This document shows positions 27,048 through 35,621 of a DNA stretch of 64,000 nucleotides, in pieces; position 1 is the first letter of the stretch, and each line of letters starts with the position of its first letter. The translations under genes and the position numbers were made by a program. Origin of the DNA: Devosiaceae bacterium (GTDB lineage: Bacteria > Pseudomonadota > Alphaproteobacteria > Rhizobiales > Devosiaceae); assembly GCA_021648375.1 (NCBI GenBank), contig JAKISW010000004.1:43683-107682 (forward strand), in the 5' to 3' direction. The notes below the pieces were generated by a model. The model was not told the origin of the DNA. It did not search any database and was given only the letters and a program-made list of their open reading frames with translations.

Positions 27048-27092
27048 GATATTCTCCTTGTGTACGTATTAGTTTTTCTTGTTAGTTACCTT

Positions 27093-27749
27093 TTAAACCC
27101 CATAAAGCTGCATAAATTGCCCGGTGGCTATTGCCGCCTGTTGTTTAATTTCGTTTGAAGATTTTGTTAAATTATCTCCAAGTAGCAGCCTGATCTGAGT
27201 GTCGCGCAACAACAGCCCGAAAAAACTGCGATATGCTGTTTCGCTATCTAAAAATTGCAATATTCCCTCTCTTTGACCCGCTTCAAGCAACGGTTTAAGG
27301 CGCTTACCCATGGCAAAACGCCCGTTTTGCAAGACGATCATCCCCAAATCAGATTCAGATGACCTGGCCCGCGAGATAGCTACCCTGTTGAGCGCTACTG
27401 AAGTTTCGCTGGTCAAAACCCTTAAAAGATTGCGCCCGAATTGTTCGATGGAACGCACCAGAGCCGCCCGACCTAAATTATTCATATCAACATCGGGCAT
27501 TTGCACTTTTGCGGCCTGCCACTGCACGGTTGCCACCAGCAACCCTTCGCGATCCCCAAACCAGTTATAAAGAGTTTCCTTGGAACAGGAGGCAGCTTTT
27601 GCCACAGCTGTCATAGTCCATTTATCCCCGAGCAAAACCAGCAGGTTTAATGCCGCCTCAAGCACCTGCCCCTGCCGTTCTGTCAGCTCAGAATTGTCCT
27701 GCCCCAACTTCAAAATTTTTCCCACCCAATGCGAATTTATCGCGTCCAT
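27093..27749 (-). CDS. TetR-family transcriptional regulator
   Basis: From ATG 27749 the protein has 218 residues. The helix-turn-helix is clear: WTMTAVAKAASCSKETLYNWFGDREGLLVATVQWQ at about residues 45-80. The C-terminal half (FGRNLLRVLTSETSVALNRVAI onward) resembles the AefR-like TetR ligand domain. The frame stays open for 15 more codons upstream, but that segment (MGIFFRWLGLYFF) looks non-coding. It lies immediately upstream of ilvC on the same strand. A perfect 51-bp palindrome sits about 130 bases before its start and could be its operator. The ligand is unknown. Confidence 0.85.
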   Translation of the reverse strand: MDAINSHWVGKILKLGQDNSELTERQGQVLEAALNLLVLLGDKWTMTAVAKAASCSKETLYNWFGDREGLLVATVQWQAAKVQMPDVDMNNLGRAALVRSIEQFGRNLLRVLTSETSVALNRVAISRARSSESDLGMIVLQNGRFAMGKRLKPLLEAGQREGILQFLDSETAYRSFFGLLLRDTQIRLLLGDNLTKSSNEIKQQAAIATGQFMQLYGV

Positions 27750-27877
27750 AAACTCAAAAAAATACAAACCTAACCAGCGGAAAAAAATTCCCACCCACCA
27801 TAAATTTTGCTCCAGTCAATCTCAGAGAAAATAAATAGCTCAACCACCGTCAGAACCACCAACTACCGTCAGCTAAA

Positions 27878-27928
27878 TCACTTGTTATTTGCCGTACCGT
27901 AACGTACGGTACGGCAAATAACAAGTGA
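27878..27928. repeat. perfect 51-bp palindrome (24-bp arms, 3-base spacer)
   Basis: The arm TCACTTGTTATTTGCCGTAC-CGTA (27878-27901) is repeated exactly in reverse complement at 27905-27928, with only ACG between. There is no U-tract on either side, so it is not a standard terminator. It lies upstream of the TetR gene and could be an operator (inner CCGTACCGTA/TACGGTACGG), a cruciform site or the relic of a small mobile element. Confidence 0.85.
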
Positions 27929-28257
27929 AAACTTCAAGGAGGATTCAAAAATCTATACAGGTGATATGGATATGCCTTGGATTCACAAATGTACCAATTT
28001 GAAATCTCAAAACTTACTTTGAATTTTCGATTCTGAGGATAAAAAGATCACGGTCATGGGTAAGTTACAAATTATGATCGCCTCTCCCTTGCTCCAAGTT
28101 GGTGCCTCTCAAAATATCGCACAGTCCGTATTCTGGCCAACATCATATAAGGCCAGATATGCCGCAATTACAATTTTGCACGTCGATGACGCCATTTAAA
28201 ATCCGATAATAAATATTACTAATACAATAGCTTACACATTTATGCAGAATCCAAATG
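27929..28257. other. intergenic region, no supported gene
   Basis: These 329 bases separate the palindrome from the secreted-protein gene. One short frame, 28056-28199 (+), could encode 47 residues (MGKLQIMIASPLLQVGASQN and on), but it has only a distant GAGGAT ribosome site and no recognisable motif. The base composition is AT-rich and otherwise featureless. Confidence 0.4.
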
Positions 28258-28743
28258 TCAACTGCATTCCGCCTTTCCGCTTATTTCCAGAATAATTTCC
28301 TCATCGCCCTGGGCAGCAAACCCGTTGATAATACGGAACTCAAAACTCCCCTGATGAATGTATTGCCCGCTTTCTTCAGAGCGCCGGCCAGTGGACTTTG
28401 TCCGAACAATCAGATCATAACCGGTTGCCTGTTCATTTTCGTCCACCTCCTCCAAAAACAGACGAATATCGGCCCGCCCGTCCCCCAGCCATTGCGCAAT
28501 AATATGCTCGCTATAAAATTCTACAGCGCGCCTTTCTTCGCCATCCGCATATTCAAATTCAGCATAAGTCATGGACAAGGGAATCACGCCACTGTCATAA
28601 AAACTGGAATAACTGGTTGATAAAGGCAGCACAAAGCTAATTTGCGTTTCGTCGTTTCCTGCCCAGCACACCAGATTTGGCGGTGTGGCATTTGCAGGCA
28701 ACACCATGAGTCCAAAAATCAATAATATTAAAAAAAATTTCAA
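28258..28743 (-). CDS. secreted hypothetical protein
   Basis: The 161-residue product starts with a clear Sec signal peptide (MKFFLILLIFGLMVLPANA, probable cleavage after ANA), so it should be periplasmic. The mature part is mostly beta-like and has only two cysteines, near its two ends (LVCWAG and the final KAECS), which could form a disulfide. I do not recognise a family. It stands alone between an empty intergenic region and the glutathionyl-hydroquinone reductase gene, on the same strand as the latter with a 53-base gap. No function can be proposed. Confidence 0.75.
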   Translation of the reverse strand: MKFFLILLIFGLMVLPANATPPNLVCWAGNDETQISFVLPLSTSYSSFYDSGVIPLSMTYAEFEYADGEERRAVEFYSEHIIAQWLGDGRADIRLFLEEVDENEQATGYDLIVRTKSTGRRSEESGQYIHQGSFEFRIINGFAAQGDEEIILEISGKAECS

Positions 28744-28796
28744 AATTATTCCCTCACAATTTCAAGGTTCTAACCCTAGCGCATTTCAAAACCATA

Positions 28797-29777
28797 TCAG
28801 CCCAGTCTATCTCGATCATGGGGGGCATTAAAATTTAACTCTGGCCCCACCGGAACAATCCCGGTTGGATTGATGGTTTTATGGCTCTCATAATAATGCT
28901 TTTTAATATGCTCAAAATGCACGGTTTGCGCAATTCCGGGCCACTGATATAACTCGCGCACATAGGCAAACAGATTTTCAAAATCGACAATTCGTTTAAT
29001 ATTGCACTTGAAGTGCCCCACATAAACCGCATCAAATCTAATCAGAGTGGTGAACAATCGCCAATCGGCTTCACTAAGTGAATTACCCGTCAGATACCTT
29101 GTTTTTGAAAGCTTATCTTCAAGCCAGTCAAGAGTTTCAAACAGAACAAACACCGCCTCCTCATAGGCAGTTCGGCTTGTGGCAAAACCGGCCTTGTAAA
29201 CCCCGTTATTAACGTCAGAATATATGCGCGTGTTCATTTCATCAATTTGCTCACGCAGCTGCAACGGATAATAATCCCCGCTAACGGCACCAACATCATC
29301 AAAGGCGCTGTTGAACATACGAATGATTTCTGAAGATTCATTGGAAACTACGCTGTTAGTTTTTTTGTCCCACAAAACCGGCACAGTAACTCGGCCACTA
29401 TAATCTTTTTGCGCTGCCACATATACCTGCCACAAAAATTCTGCGTTGTGGATCGGGTCTTTAACAACCCCCTCACCCGGTTCAAACGTCCAGCCATCCT
29501 TATCCATAAACCAGTGCACGGCGGAGGTCGAAATCATCTGCTCAAGCCCTTTAATGGCTCTAAATATCATCGTGCGATTGGCCCACGGGCAGGCATGGGA
29601 AATATAAAGGTGATAGCGGTTCGGCTCTGCTTTAAAGCCACTAACTCCGGTTGGTCCGGCAGACCCGTCAGCGGTTACCCAGTTGCGAAAACTTGATTGC
29701 TTGCGAACGAATTTACCCCCGGTTGCTTTGGTATCATACCATTTATCAACCCAGACACCGTCCTGTAATAATCCCAT
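28797..29777 (-). CDS. yqjG: glutathionyl-hydroquinone reductase (Xi-class GST, YqjG type)
   Basis: The enzyme belongs to the Xi class of glutathione transferases, which remove glutathione from glutathionyl-hydroquinones. The catalytic Cys63 lies in YISHACPWANRT, the same position as in E. coli YqjG, and the start MGLLQDGVWVDKWYDTKATG matches the family start, so ATG 29777 (preceded by AAAGG) is preferred to an in-frame ATG six codons upstream. The all-alpha C-terminal domain with RYLTGNSLSEADWRLFTTLIRFD is intact. It would act in the cytoplasm in quinone detoxification. It lies 81 bases after the PPC gene pair on the same strand and could be read with that operon. Confidence 0.95.
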   Translation of the reverse strand: MGLLQDGVWVDKWYDTKATGGKFVRKQSSFRNWVTADGSAGPTGVSGFKAEPNRYHLYISHACPWANRTMIFRAIKGLEQMISTSAVHWFMDKDGWTFEPGEGVVKDPIHNAEFLWQVYVAAQKDYSGRVTVPVLWDKKTNSVVSNESSEIIRMFNSAFDDVGAVSGDYYPLQLREQIDEMNTRIYSDVNNGVYKAGFATSRTAYEEAVFVLFETLDWLEDKLSKTRYLTGNSLSEADWRLFTTLIRFDAVYVGHFKCNIKRIVDFENLFAYVRELYQWPGIAQTVHFEHIKKHYYESHKTINPTGIVPVGPELNFNAPHDRDRLG

Positions 29778-29858
29778 AAACTTTTTGCCTTTCAAAACTA
29801 GTCCGATAATCCTGACCAGTTAAATTTTAAAAGCAACTCACAATTTGAGATCAACGTA

Positions 29859-30251
29859 CTAAATTTTTGGCAACCATTCTTCCAGCGTAACTTCAAACGT
29901 CATGCAAATGGGGTTGGAACCTGCGACAAATGCCCCCCCATAAATTGTTCCGTCGGGATCCGCCACCACCCCGGTTAACGAAGCCACCAGAGCCCCGTCA
30001 TCTTCAGTTCTCACCTCTCCCGCCAAACTGACAATTTCCACCGCCGGGCCTTTAATGCTGGTGAAATTCCCGTCCATATTTGTAAGGCAGGCATCAACCA
30101 GCGATCCCAAAGCCCCGCGAACAAACGCATTATCAAACCCCTCGCGCAGACAAAGTTTTTCAATCCCCGTTACCAGATCTTCATTTGGTGCGATGCGTGC
30201 ATAGGCAACCCGGCCCATATTTCCGCTTTCAATTACCCTAAACTCACCCAT
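29859..30251 (-). CDS. PPC/DUF296 domain protein 2
   Basis: From ATG 30251 the protein has 130 residues and consists of one PPC (plants and prokaryotes conserved, DUF296) domain: GFDNAFVRGALGSLVDACLTNM, VEIVSLAGEVRTEDDG, LTGVVADPDGTIYGGAFVAG and the terminal TFEVTLEEWLPKI. The bacterial PPC domain forms trimers; its function is not established. It follows the other PPC gene after only four bases and is surely cotranscribed with it. It is more diverged in its N-terminal part than a simple recent duplicate would be, so the pair may form a hetero-oligomer. Confidence 0.82.
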   Translation of the reverse strand: MGEFRVIESGNMGRVAYARIAPNEDLVTGIEKLCLREGFDNAFVRGALGSLVDACLTNMDGNFTSIKGPAVEIVSLAGEVRTEDDGALVASLTGVVADPDGTIYGGAFVAGSNPICMTFEVTLEEWLPKI

Positions 30252-30255
30252 TCTT

Positions 30256-30795
30256 TTATTCCCTGACTGGCTGTAAGAGCGCAATATTGGTTTCTGCATC
30301 AAACGATTGCACCAGCTTAAAACCTTCAAGCGAAGTCACCAGCGCACTGATTGCTTTTGAGCCGATTATGCAGCTTTGTGTTAGAATATGGCCGCCCTTA
30401 ATCTCTCCATCTTCCGTGCGGATAGCCGCGTGGCAATGCACCAGGGGCTGCCCTTCCATGGATTCACCCAGCGTGGCATTGCCAAAAACCATGTATGCCT
30501 TCCCCGCTTTTATTGGTTTGGTATAGGCAATTACCGAGAGTTTTTTCGGATCAGGAGGCGCTACGCAATAATCAAGATTGTCAAACACTCCCCCCAAAAT
30601 TGTAAGCGATGCATTCTCAATATTAATTTTAGCCAGTGAATTTACTATGGCATCAAACAGGCTTAATCCCGGTTGCAACGCCAACCTGACATGACGAGAT
30701 TTTTTCGAATTTTCGCTCTGAATACGAACCGGATTTGGTCTGCCCGGATGTTTGAAGGTTCTGGGACGTCCAGGATACGAGCTTGCACCATTCAT
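30256..30795 (-). CDS. PPC/DUF296 domain protein 1
   Basis: The 179-residue protein has a polar, Arg/Pro-rich N-terminal segment of about 35 residues and then a PPC/DUF296 domain (LQPGLSLFDAIVNSLAKINI, LTILGGVFDN, VHCHAAIRTEDGEIKGGHIL, and a long C-terminal helix). The histidines in LVHCHAAI and GGHIL are good candidates for metal or ligand binding. Its ATG overlaps the stop codon of the acyl-CoA ligase gene as ATGA (30792-30795), showing tight coupling in the operon. With the second PPC gene, a ligase and a thiolase it suggests a CoA-linked metabolic role rather than DNA binding, but this is inference. Confidence 0.82.
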   Translation of the reverse strand: MNGASSYPGRPRTFKHPGRPNPVRIQSENSKKSRHVRLALQPGLSLFDAIVNSLAKINIENASLTILGGVFDNLDYCVAPPDPKKLSVIAYTKPIKAGKAYMVFGNATLGESMEGQPLVHCHAAIRTEDGEIKGGHILTQSCIIGSKAISALVTSLEGFKLVQSFDAETNIALLQPVRE

Positions 30796-32423
30796 TCACT
30801 TTCCCCTTTTTTCGCCATGCAGTTTTTTGCCTCAAGGGCAGCCATGATATTTTTTTTGGTAACTTTTCCATAGGCGGATTTGGGCAATTCATCCCAAAAG
30901 AAAACCCGCTTGGGCAATTTATAGCGGGAGATTTTTCCATCCATCCATTTGAGTAATTCATCCGCGCTAAGGTTTTGGCCCTCCCTAAGCACACAGATTG
31001 CAACTCCAACCTCTCCCCAGCGCTCATCAGGCACCCCAAGCACCGCAACTTCACTTAAAGTCGGGTGAGCCAAAAGTTTTTCTTCGATCTCTCTTGGATA
31101 AATGTTTGAGCCTCCAGAAATATACATGTCCGAGGCTCTCCCCGTGATAAAAAGATAACCGTTTTTATCCAGGTGCCCCAGATCTCCGGTTAAAAACCAC
31201 CCCGCTCGAAAAGCTTTTTCATTAGCCTCAGGATTATTGTAATAACCAAAAAATACCGCTGGACCACAAACGCAGATTTCCCCGGTTTGCCCGGCCTCCA
31301 GTTCTTCACCCTTATCATTTTGAATGCTCACCTGCATTCCAGTGCGTTCATATCCACAACTGCCAATTTTTTGTTTGTCATCGCTCACATCATGGGCATA
31401 GGGAGGCAGGATGGTGATGTTTCCGGTGACCTCCCCAAGGCCAAAATATTGCACCAACACCTTGCCCAGTTTCTCAAGGGCAAATTTTTGATGTTTTCGA
31501 TACATGGGCGCGCCCGCATAAATCACATATTTCAAGCTGGAGTGATCATATTTCTCCACCGCTTTATCTTCCACCAGCAGGCTGACAATTGAGGGCACCG
31601 TAAACATATTGCTCACCCGCCACTTTTCCACCAAATGCCATGCCTCGGCAGGATCAAATTTTTCCCCTGCCAACAAAATTGATTTTACCCCCCGCGCCAC
31701 TTGAGCAAGTTGATGGATTCCCGCCCCGTGGGAAAGCGGCGCAACCACCAGCGAGGCATCATCTTGCGGGGTCATCGCTGGCATCAGGTCACAAAGGTGA
31801 TTGGTGATTACAAAACTCATCTGCCCGTGAGTTAATACCGCAGCCTTGGGAGCGCCTGTGGTGCCGGAAGTAAAAAAGAACCAGCACGGATCATCATACT
31901 CCACATTTGCAGCCTTAAATTCCTGCCCCAAATTGGCTTTTACTAAACTTTCGTAATCTTCACCCGCCTCAGATCCACCGACAATTATTTGTTTGATCTC
32001 AGGTAATTGCTCGGTCACCGCTTTTGCATGCTCGGAAAAATCCTGATGGCAGATAAATATGCTTGCCTGACTGGTCTTGCCCATTTTTATGATTTCATCC
32101 GGGGTCTGACGAAAATTTGCCGGCACCCAGACAGCACCTAACCGAAAGCAAACAAACATGCTTTCAAACAATTGATTGCAGTTTTTTGACTGCACCAAAA
32201 CCTTGTCGCCTTTTTTAACCCCGAGTTTTTTTAACGCCAAAGCCATGGCATCAACCCGGGTATTCAACTCGCTCCAACTCCAGCTTTTTTCTCCCCACAC
32301 AAGAGCGGTTTCAGTTCCCTGCCGCCGTGCCTGTTGCAATAAAAAGTGCGCCAGATTCATAACTCTTTTACTGGCAGGTTTCGTCGGTACGTCCGCACCG
32401 GGATGAGTTTTTTGTTCACTCAT
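30792..32423 (-). CDS. acyl-CoA synthetase (AMP-forming)
   Basis: The 543-residue enzyme is an ANL-superfamily adenylating ligase. It has the P-loop FFFTSGTTGAPKAAVLTHG, the A5-like YFGLGEVTG, GWFLTGDLGHLDKNGYLFITGR, the hinge-type DMYISGGSNIYPREIE, and the catalytic lysine region KSAYGKVTKKNI near the C-terminus, so both half-reactions should work. The acid substrate, probably a fatty, aryl or other carboxylic acid, cannot be read from sequence. It overlaps both neighbours by four bases (ATGA at 32420-32423 with the thiolase, and ATGA with the first PPC gene). The divergent Lrp/AsnC gene is a likely regulator of the operon. Confidence 0.93.
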   Translation of the reverse strand: MSEQKTHPGADVPTKPASKRVMNLAHFLLQQARRQGTETALVWGEKSWSWSELNTRVDAMALALKKLGVKKGDKVLVQSKNCNQLFESMFVCFRLGAVWVPANFRQTPDEIIKMGKTSQASIFICHQDFSEHAKAVTEQLPEIKQIIVGGSEAGEDYESLVKANLGQEFKAANVEYDDPCWFFFTSGTTGAPKAAVLTHGQMSFVITNHLCDLMPAMTPQDDASLVVAPLSHGAGIHQLAQVARGVKSILLAGEKFDPAEAWHLVEKWRVSNMFTVPSIVSLLVEDKAVEKYDHSSLKYVIYAGAPMYRKHQKFALEKLGKVLVQYFGLGEVTGNITILPPYAHDVSDDKQKIGSCGYERTGMQVSIQNDKGEELEAGQTGEICVCGPAVFFGYYNNPEANEKAFRAGWFLTGDLGHLDKNGYLFITGRASDMYISGGSNIYPREIEEKLLAHPTLSEVAVLGVPDERWGEVGVAICVLREGQNLSADELLKWMDGKISRYKLPKRVFFWDELPKSAYGKVTKKNIMAALEAKNCMAKKGESE

Positions 32424-33583
32424 TTTATGCGCTCCAGAATGCTCACATAGTTTGAAACTGCCGCCCCGCCCATATTAAAAATTCCGGCCAGTTTGGCATT
32501 TTTTATCTGCATATCCTCGGCTTCGTTCATCAATTGCATGGCCCCCATTACATGCATGGAAACGCCTGTTGCCCCCAATGGATGCCCTTTTGCTTTAAGC
32601 CCTCCTGAAGGATTTACCGGCAGTGCACCATCTTTTTGAGTAATGCCTTCATCAATTATGCGATGGCCCTCCCCGTGTTTTGCCAACCCCATCGCTTCAT
32701 ATTCCAACAGTTCAGCAATGGTGAAACAGTCGTGAGTTTCAACAAGCGACAAATCATGAATAGATAATTTTGCAGTATCAAGAGCACTCATCCATGCCAA
32801 AGCCGCCCCCTCAAATTTTGTCGGATCGCGCCGCGCCAGAGGTAAAAAATCATTGACCGCAGAAGCTGCCCTAAAGGCAATGGCCCTCTGCATACTCAGG
32901 GCAGTTTCATTATCAGTCAAAACGATAGCCGCCGCTCCATCAGATATTAATGAGCAATCGGTGCGCCGCAGCGGGTCAGCCACATAGGGGTTTTTGTCGG
33001 AAACAGTATTGCAAAATTCAAATCCCAGATCCTTGCGAATTTGCGCATTGGGGTTGGACAAAGCATTGAAATGATTTTTGGCAGCGATACGGGCCAATGA
33101 GGCGCTTTTATCGCCAAACTGCTGAAAATACCCCTTGGCGATTCTGGCAAAAACCCCGGCAAATCCTCCCTGTTCACTGGCTTCTTCCTTGTAATAACTG
33201 GCCCCGAGCAAAATATTACTGACATCGGGCATTGGGGTTGCGCTCATTTTTTCGACCCCGACCACAACAGCTATTCGCCCACGTCCAGCCATGATGAAAT
33301 CGCGCGCCGCATGAATTGCCGCACTGCCTGAAGCGCAGGCATTTTCTACCCGCACTGCCGGAGTATGCCGCAACCAGTCATCAGCTAATGAAAATAGTCC
33401 GGCAGAAAAATCCTGATCAGAAAATCCGTTATTGACAGTGCCGACAAAACATCCATCCACATCACCGGCGCTTATTTCGGCGTGAGTTAACGAACGTCGG
33501 GTGACATCGCTCAGCAGGCTTTCAATATTTTCATCGGGTAATTTTCCAAATTTCGTATGGGCCCAGCCAACAATGCAAACCAA
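32420..33583 (-). CDS. thiolase-family protein (SCP-2/acetyl-CoA acetyltransferase-like)
   Basis: The 387-residue protein is of the SCP-x/thiolase-like type. The nucleophilic cysteine lies in RVENACASGSAAIHAA, and LVETHDCFTIAELLEYEAMG and NPSGGLKAKGHPLGATG carry the remaining active-site blocks. It would cleave or form beta-ketoacyl-CoA. The start is TTG at 33583, supported by GGAG seven bases upstream. It is the first gene of a four-gene operon (thiolase, ligase, PPC1, PPC2), with four-base overlaps from the start. Its promoter must lie in the 132 bases shared with the divergent lrp-type gene. Confidence 0.92.
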   Translation of the reverse strand: MVCIVGWAHTKFGKLPDENIESLLSDVTRRSLTHAEISAGDVDGCFVGTVNNGFSDQDFSAGLFSLADDWLRHTPAVRVENACASGSAAIHAARDFIMAGRGRIAVVVGVEKMSATPMPDVSNILLGASYYKEEASEQGGFAGVFARIAKGYFQQFGDKSASLARIAAKNHFNALSNPNAQIRKDLGFEFCNTVSDKNPYVADPLRRTDCSLISDGAAAIVLTDNETALSMQRAIAFRAASAVNDFLPLARRDPTKFEGAALAWMSALDTAKLSIHDLSLVETHDCFTIAELLEYEAMGLAKHGEGHRIIDEGITQKDGALPVNPSGGLKAKGHPLGATGVSMHVMGAMQLMNEAEDMQIKNAKLAGIFNMGGAAVSNYVSILERIK

Positions 33584-33715
33584 TTTTTGTCTCCAACAAA
33601 CCTGTAATGGAGGGCAAAGTAGAATGAATTCTTAGCAAAATCTATCCTGATTACTCGACAAACCTTCTTCACTCGAATAGAAATCGCAACAAATTGACAG
33701 AATATGGAATAAAAT

Positions 33716-34186
33716 ATGCAAAAACTTGATGATATGGAAAAACAAATTCTGGAATTACTGCAAACTGATGCATCTCTTTCCTCCGGCGAAATTGCCCAGC
33801 GCATTGGCTCATCCCAATCACCGGTCTGGCGACGCATTAATAATTTTGAAAAAACGGGAGTAATAAAAAGAACCGTCGCTGTTGTTGATGCCAAAAAATT
33901 AGGGTTTGGCATTGAGGTAGTTGTTCGCATCAAAATGAGTGAGCACGCCCGCAAAACCCTGTCGGAATTTGAACAGGCCATCTGCAAATTTCCCCAGGTT
34001 CAGGAATGTCAGCTATTGCTGGGAGAAATTGACTTTCGCCTGCGGGTAATTGCCAAAAACCTCGATGATTACGAAGAATTTTTGCGCCTTAATCTAATGC
34101 AGATGCAAGGGGTGCGCGAAATAGCCTCATCCGTGGTAGTTCGAAACGTCAAGGACACCAGAAAAATTCCGCTGGAATTGCTCTGA
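33716..34186 (+). CDS. Lrp/AsnC-family regulator
   Basis: The 156-residue protein has the family layout: an N-terminal helix-turn-helix (MDDMEKQILELLQTDASLSS then EIAQRIGSSQSPVWRRINNF) and a C-terminal RAM/ligand domain with the GxxD-like stretch LLLGEIDFRLRVIAKNLDDY. Proteins of this kind sense amino acids or related small acids. It is divergent from the thiolase operon, so that operon is the obvious first target, and the shared 132-base region should hold its binding site. No long palindrome stands out there. The 3' end faces pdxJ across a short spacer that contains one of the dispersed GC-rich motifs. Confidence 0.92.
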   Translation: MQKLDDMEKQILELLQTDASLSSGEIAQRIGSSQSPVWRRINNFEKTGVIKRTVAVVDAKKLGFGIEVVVRIKMSEHARKTLSEFEQAICKFPQVQECQLLLGEIDFRLRVIAKNLDDYEEFLRLNLMQMQGVREIASSVVVRNVKDTRKIPLELL

Positions 34187-34206
34187 ACCTAAACAACCAG
34201 AAAATT

Positions 34207-34221
34207 CAGGGGCAGCCCCTT
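34207..34221. repeat. GC-rich dispersed motif / possible terminator, copy 3
   Basis: CAGGGGCAGCCCCTTGG lies between the convergent Lrp-type and pdxJ genes. AGGGG-CAG-CCCCT forms a 5-bp stem and may help end transcription, but no U-tract follows. It resembles the dispersed motif at 915. Confidence 0.4.
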
Positions 34222-34233
34222 GGGGGGCAAGCC

Positions 34234-34965
34234 CTAATCCAGCAGCGCCTTATATCGACGCACAGCTTCAGCAAAACCCATAAGCAAAGCATCGGCGGTT
34301 ATGCCATGACCGATGGAAACTTCTGCCACATTTTCCACAGCGCTAAGAAACGATGGGATATTTTCCAGCGTCAAATCATGACCCGCATTCATCCCGATCC
34401 CCACATCTTTCGCCGCTTTGGCGGTATTTGCCAGATTTTCCAGCAAAACATCCCCCGATGCATTGCCAAAATTTGCCGCAAACGGCCCGGTATAAAGCTC
34501 GATCCGATCTGCCCCGACATCCATTGCCTGCTGGGGCGCGTTATGGTCTGCATCAGCAAACAAAACCACCCGAAAACCGCTGTCTTTCATACGAGCGATT
34601 GCCGACCTTAACATTTCTTCATTAGCCCCAATGTCCCAACCATGGTCAGATGTAGCCTGATCCGGATCATCGGGAACAAATGTCACCTGATCGGGTTTTA
34701 CCTGTTCAACCAGTTTCAAAAAACGCTGATCGGGATAGCCCTCAATATTATATTCCACCTCTGAAAACTCAGCGCGGATCATTGCTGCCAACTCGCTCAC
34801 ATCTCCATCTCGAATATGACGCTGATCAGGCCGCGGATGCACGGTTATACCGTTGGCTCCCGCCTGCAAAACAACCCTTGCAATACCAGTGACGCTGGGC
34901 CAACCGATATCTCGCCGATTGCGAAGCATAGCAACTGCATTCAGATTGACTGAAAGTTTTGTCAT
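34234..34965 (-). CDS. pdxJ: pyridoxine 5'-phosphate synthase PdxJ
   Basis: The 243-residue TIM-barrel enzyme makes pyridoxine 5'-phosphate in the deoxyxylulose-dependent B6 pathway. Family blocks are intact: LSVNLNAVAMLRNRR at the start, ITVHPRPDQRHIRDGDV, YNIEGYP, VTFVPDDPDQATSDHGWD, DRIELYTGPFA, GMNAGHDLTLEN and VSIGHGITADAL. The length is typical. It lies downstream of the ilvIH genes on the same strand after a 56-base gap and could be read with them. It converges on the Lrp-type gene. Confidence 0.97.
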   Translation of the reverse strand: MTKLSVNLNAVAMLRNRRDIGWPSVTGIARVVLQAGANGITVHPRPDQRHIRDGDVSELAAMIRAEFSEVEYNIEGYPDQRFLKLVEQVKPDQVTFVPDDPDQATSDHGWDIGANEEMLRSAIARMKDSGFRVVLFADADHNAPQQAMDVGADRIELYTGPFAANFGNASGDVLLENLANTAKAAKDVGIGMNAGHDLTLENIPSFLSAVENVAEVSIGHGITADALLMGFAEAVRRYKALLD

Positions 34966-35021
34966 AATAGCTGACTTTTCAAATTTACTTCACAAGGCAA
35001 AAATAAAACCAAAAACAAGAA

Positions 35022-35576
35022 TTACATACCATCTGGCCCGCGCGAAATTGCCGATAGCCCGGTCCGCACCACTTCAACCAGCCCCAACGGCACCATCAGG
35101 GAAATAAATTGCTCGATCTTTGACGTCTTTCCAGTGATTTCAAATATAAAACTGGTAGTGGAAGCATCAACCACCTGAGCACGAAATGCCTCGGCAAGCC
35201 TTAACGTTTCAACCCGCTTTTCTCCGGCTCCAGCGACCTTTACCAGCGCCAGTTCACGCTCCAGTGGATTGCCTTCAGCAGTCAGATCATGCACCTTATG
35301 CACCGGAATTAAGCGCTCCAACTGCAATTTAATCTGGCGCAGGGTTTTGGGGCTGGCGATTGTCACCACCGTAATTCTGCTCAAACCCTGCTCATGCTCG
35401 GTTTCAGAAACCGTCAGGCTTTCGATATTATATCCACGGGCCGAAAACAGTCCGGCAATTCGCGCCAGAATTCCCGGTTCGTTATCCACCAGAACTGAAA
35501 GGGTATGACGCTCTTTGTTGTTTTTTGCAGCGGTCAAAAAATATGCTGACCCGCTGGCTCTAAGATGGGAATTCAT
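35022..35576 (-). CDS. ilvH: acetolactate synthase small (regulatory) subunit
   Basis: The 184-residue subunit starts with an ACT domain (RHTLSVLVDNEPGILARIAGLFSARGYNIESL), which binds valine for feedback control, followed by the second conserved half ending VEVVRTGLSAISRGPDGM, the usual C-terminus. It activates IlvI and confers valine sensitivity. It lies 45 bases downstream of ilvI, on the same transcript. About 20 residues precede the ACT domain, a bit longer than in E. coli IlvH. Confidence 0.97.
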   Translation of the reverse strand: MNSHLRASGSAYFLTAAKNNKERHTLSVLVDNEPGILARIAGLFSARGYNIESLTVSETEHEQGLSRITVVTIASPKTLRQIKLQLERLIPVHKVHDLTAEGNPLERELALVKVAGAGEKRVETLRLAEAFRAQVVDASTTSFIFEITGKTSKIEQFISLMVPLGLVEVVRTGLSAISRGPDGM

Positions 35577-35621
35577 GCTCTTTCTCCAGCTGATGCGGCT
35601 TTAAGAAGTTTCGCGTTAAAA

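Noticed and set aside
27878..27928. palindrome as rho-independent terminator
   Set aside because: No U-tract follows on either strand, and the arms are longer and more perfect than a terminator needs.
28056..28199. 47-codon gene in the gap after the palindrome
   Set aside because: There is a poor ribosome site and no motif or composition bias; I mention it in the gap entry only.
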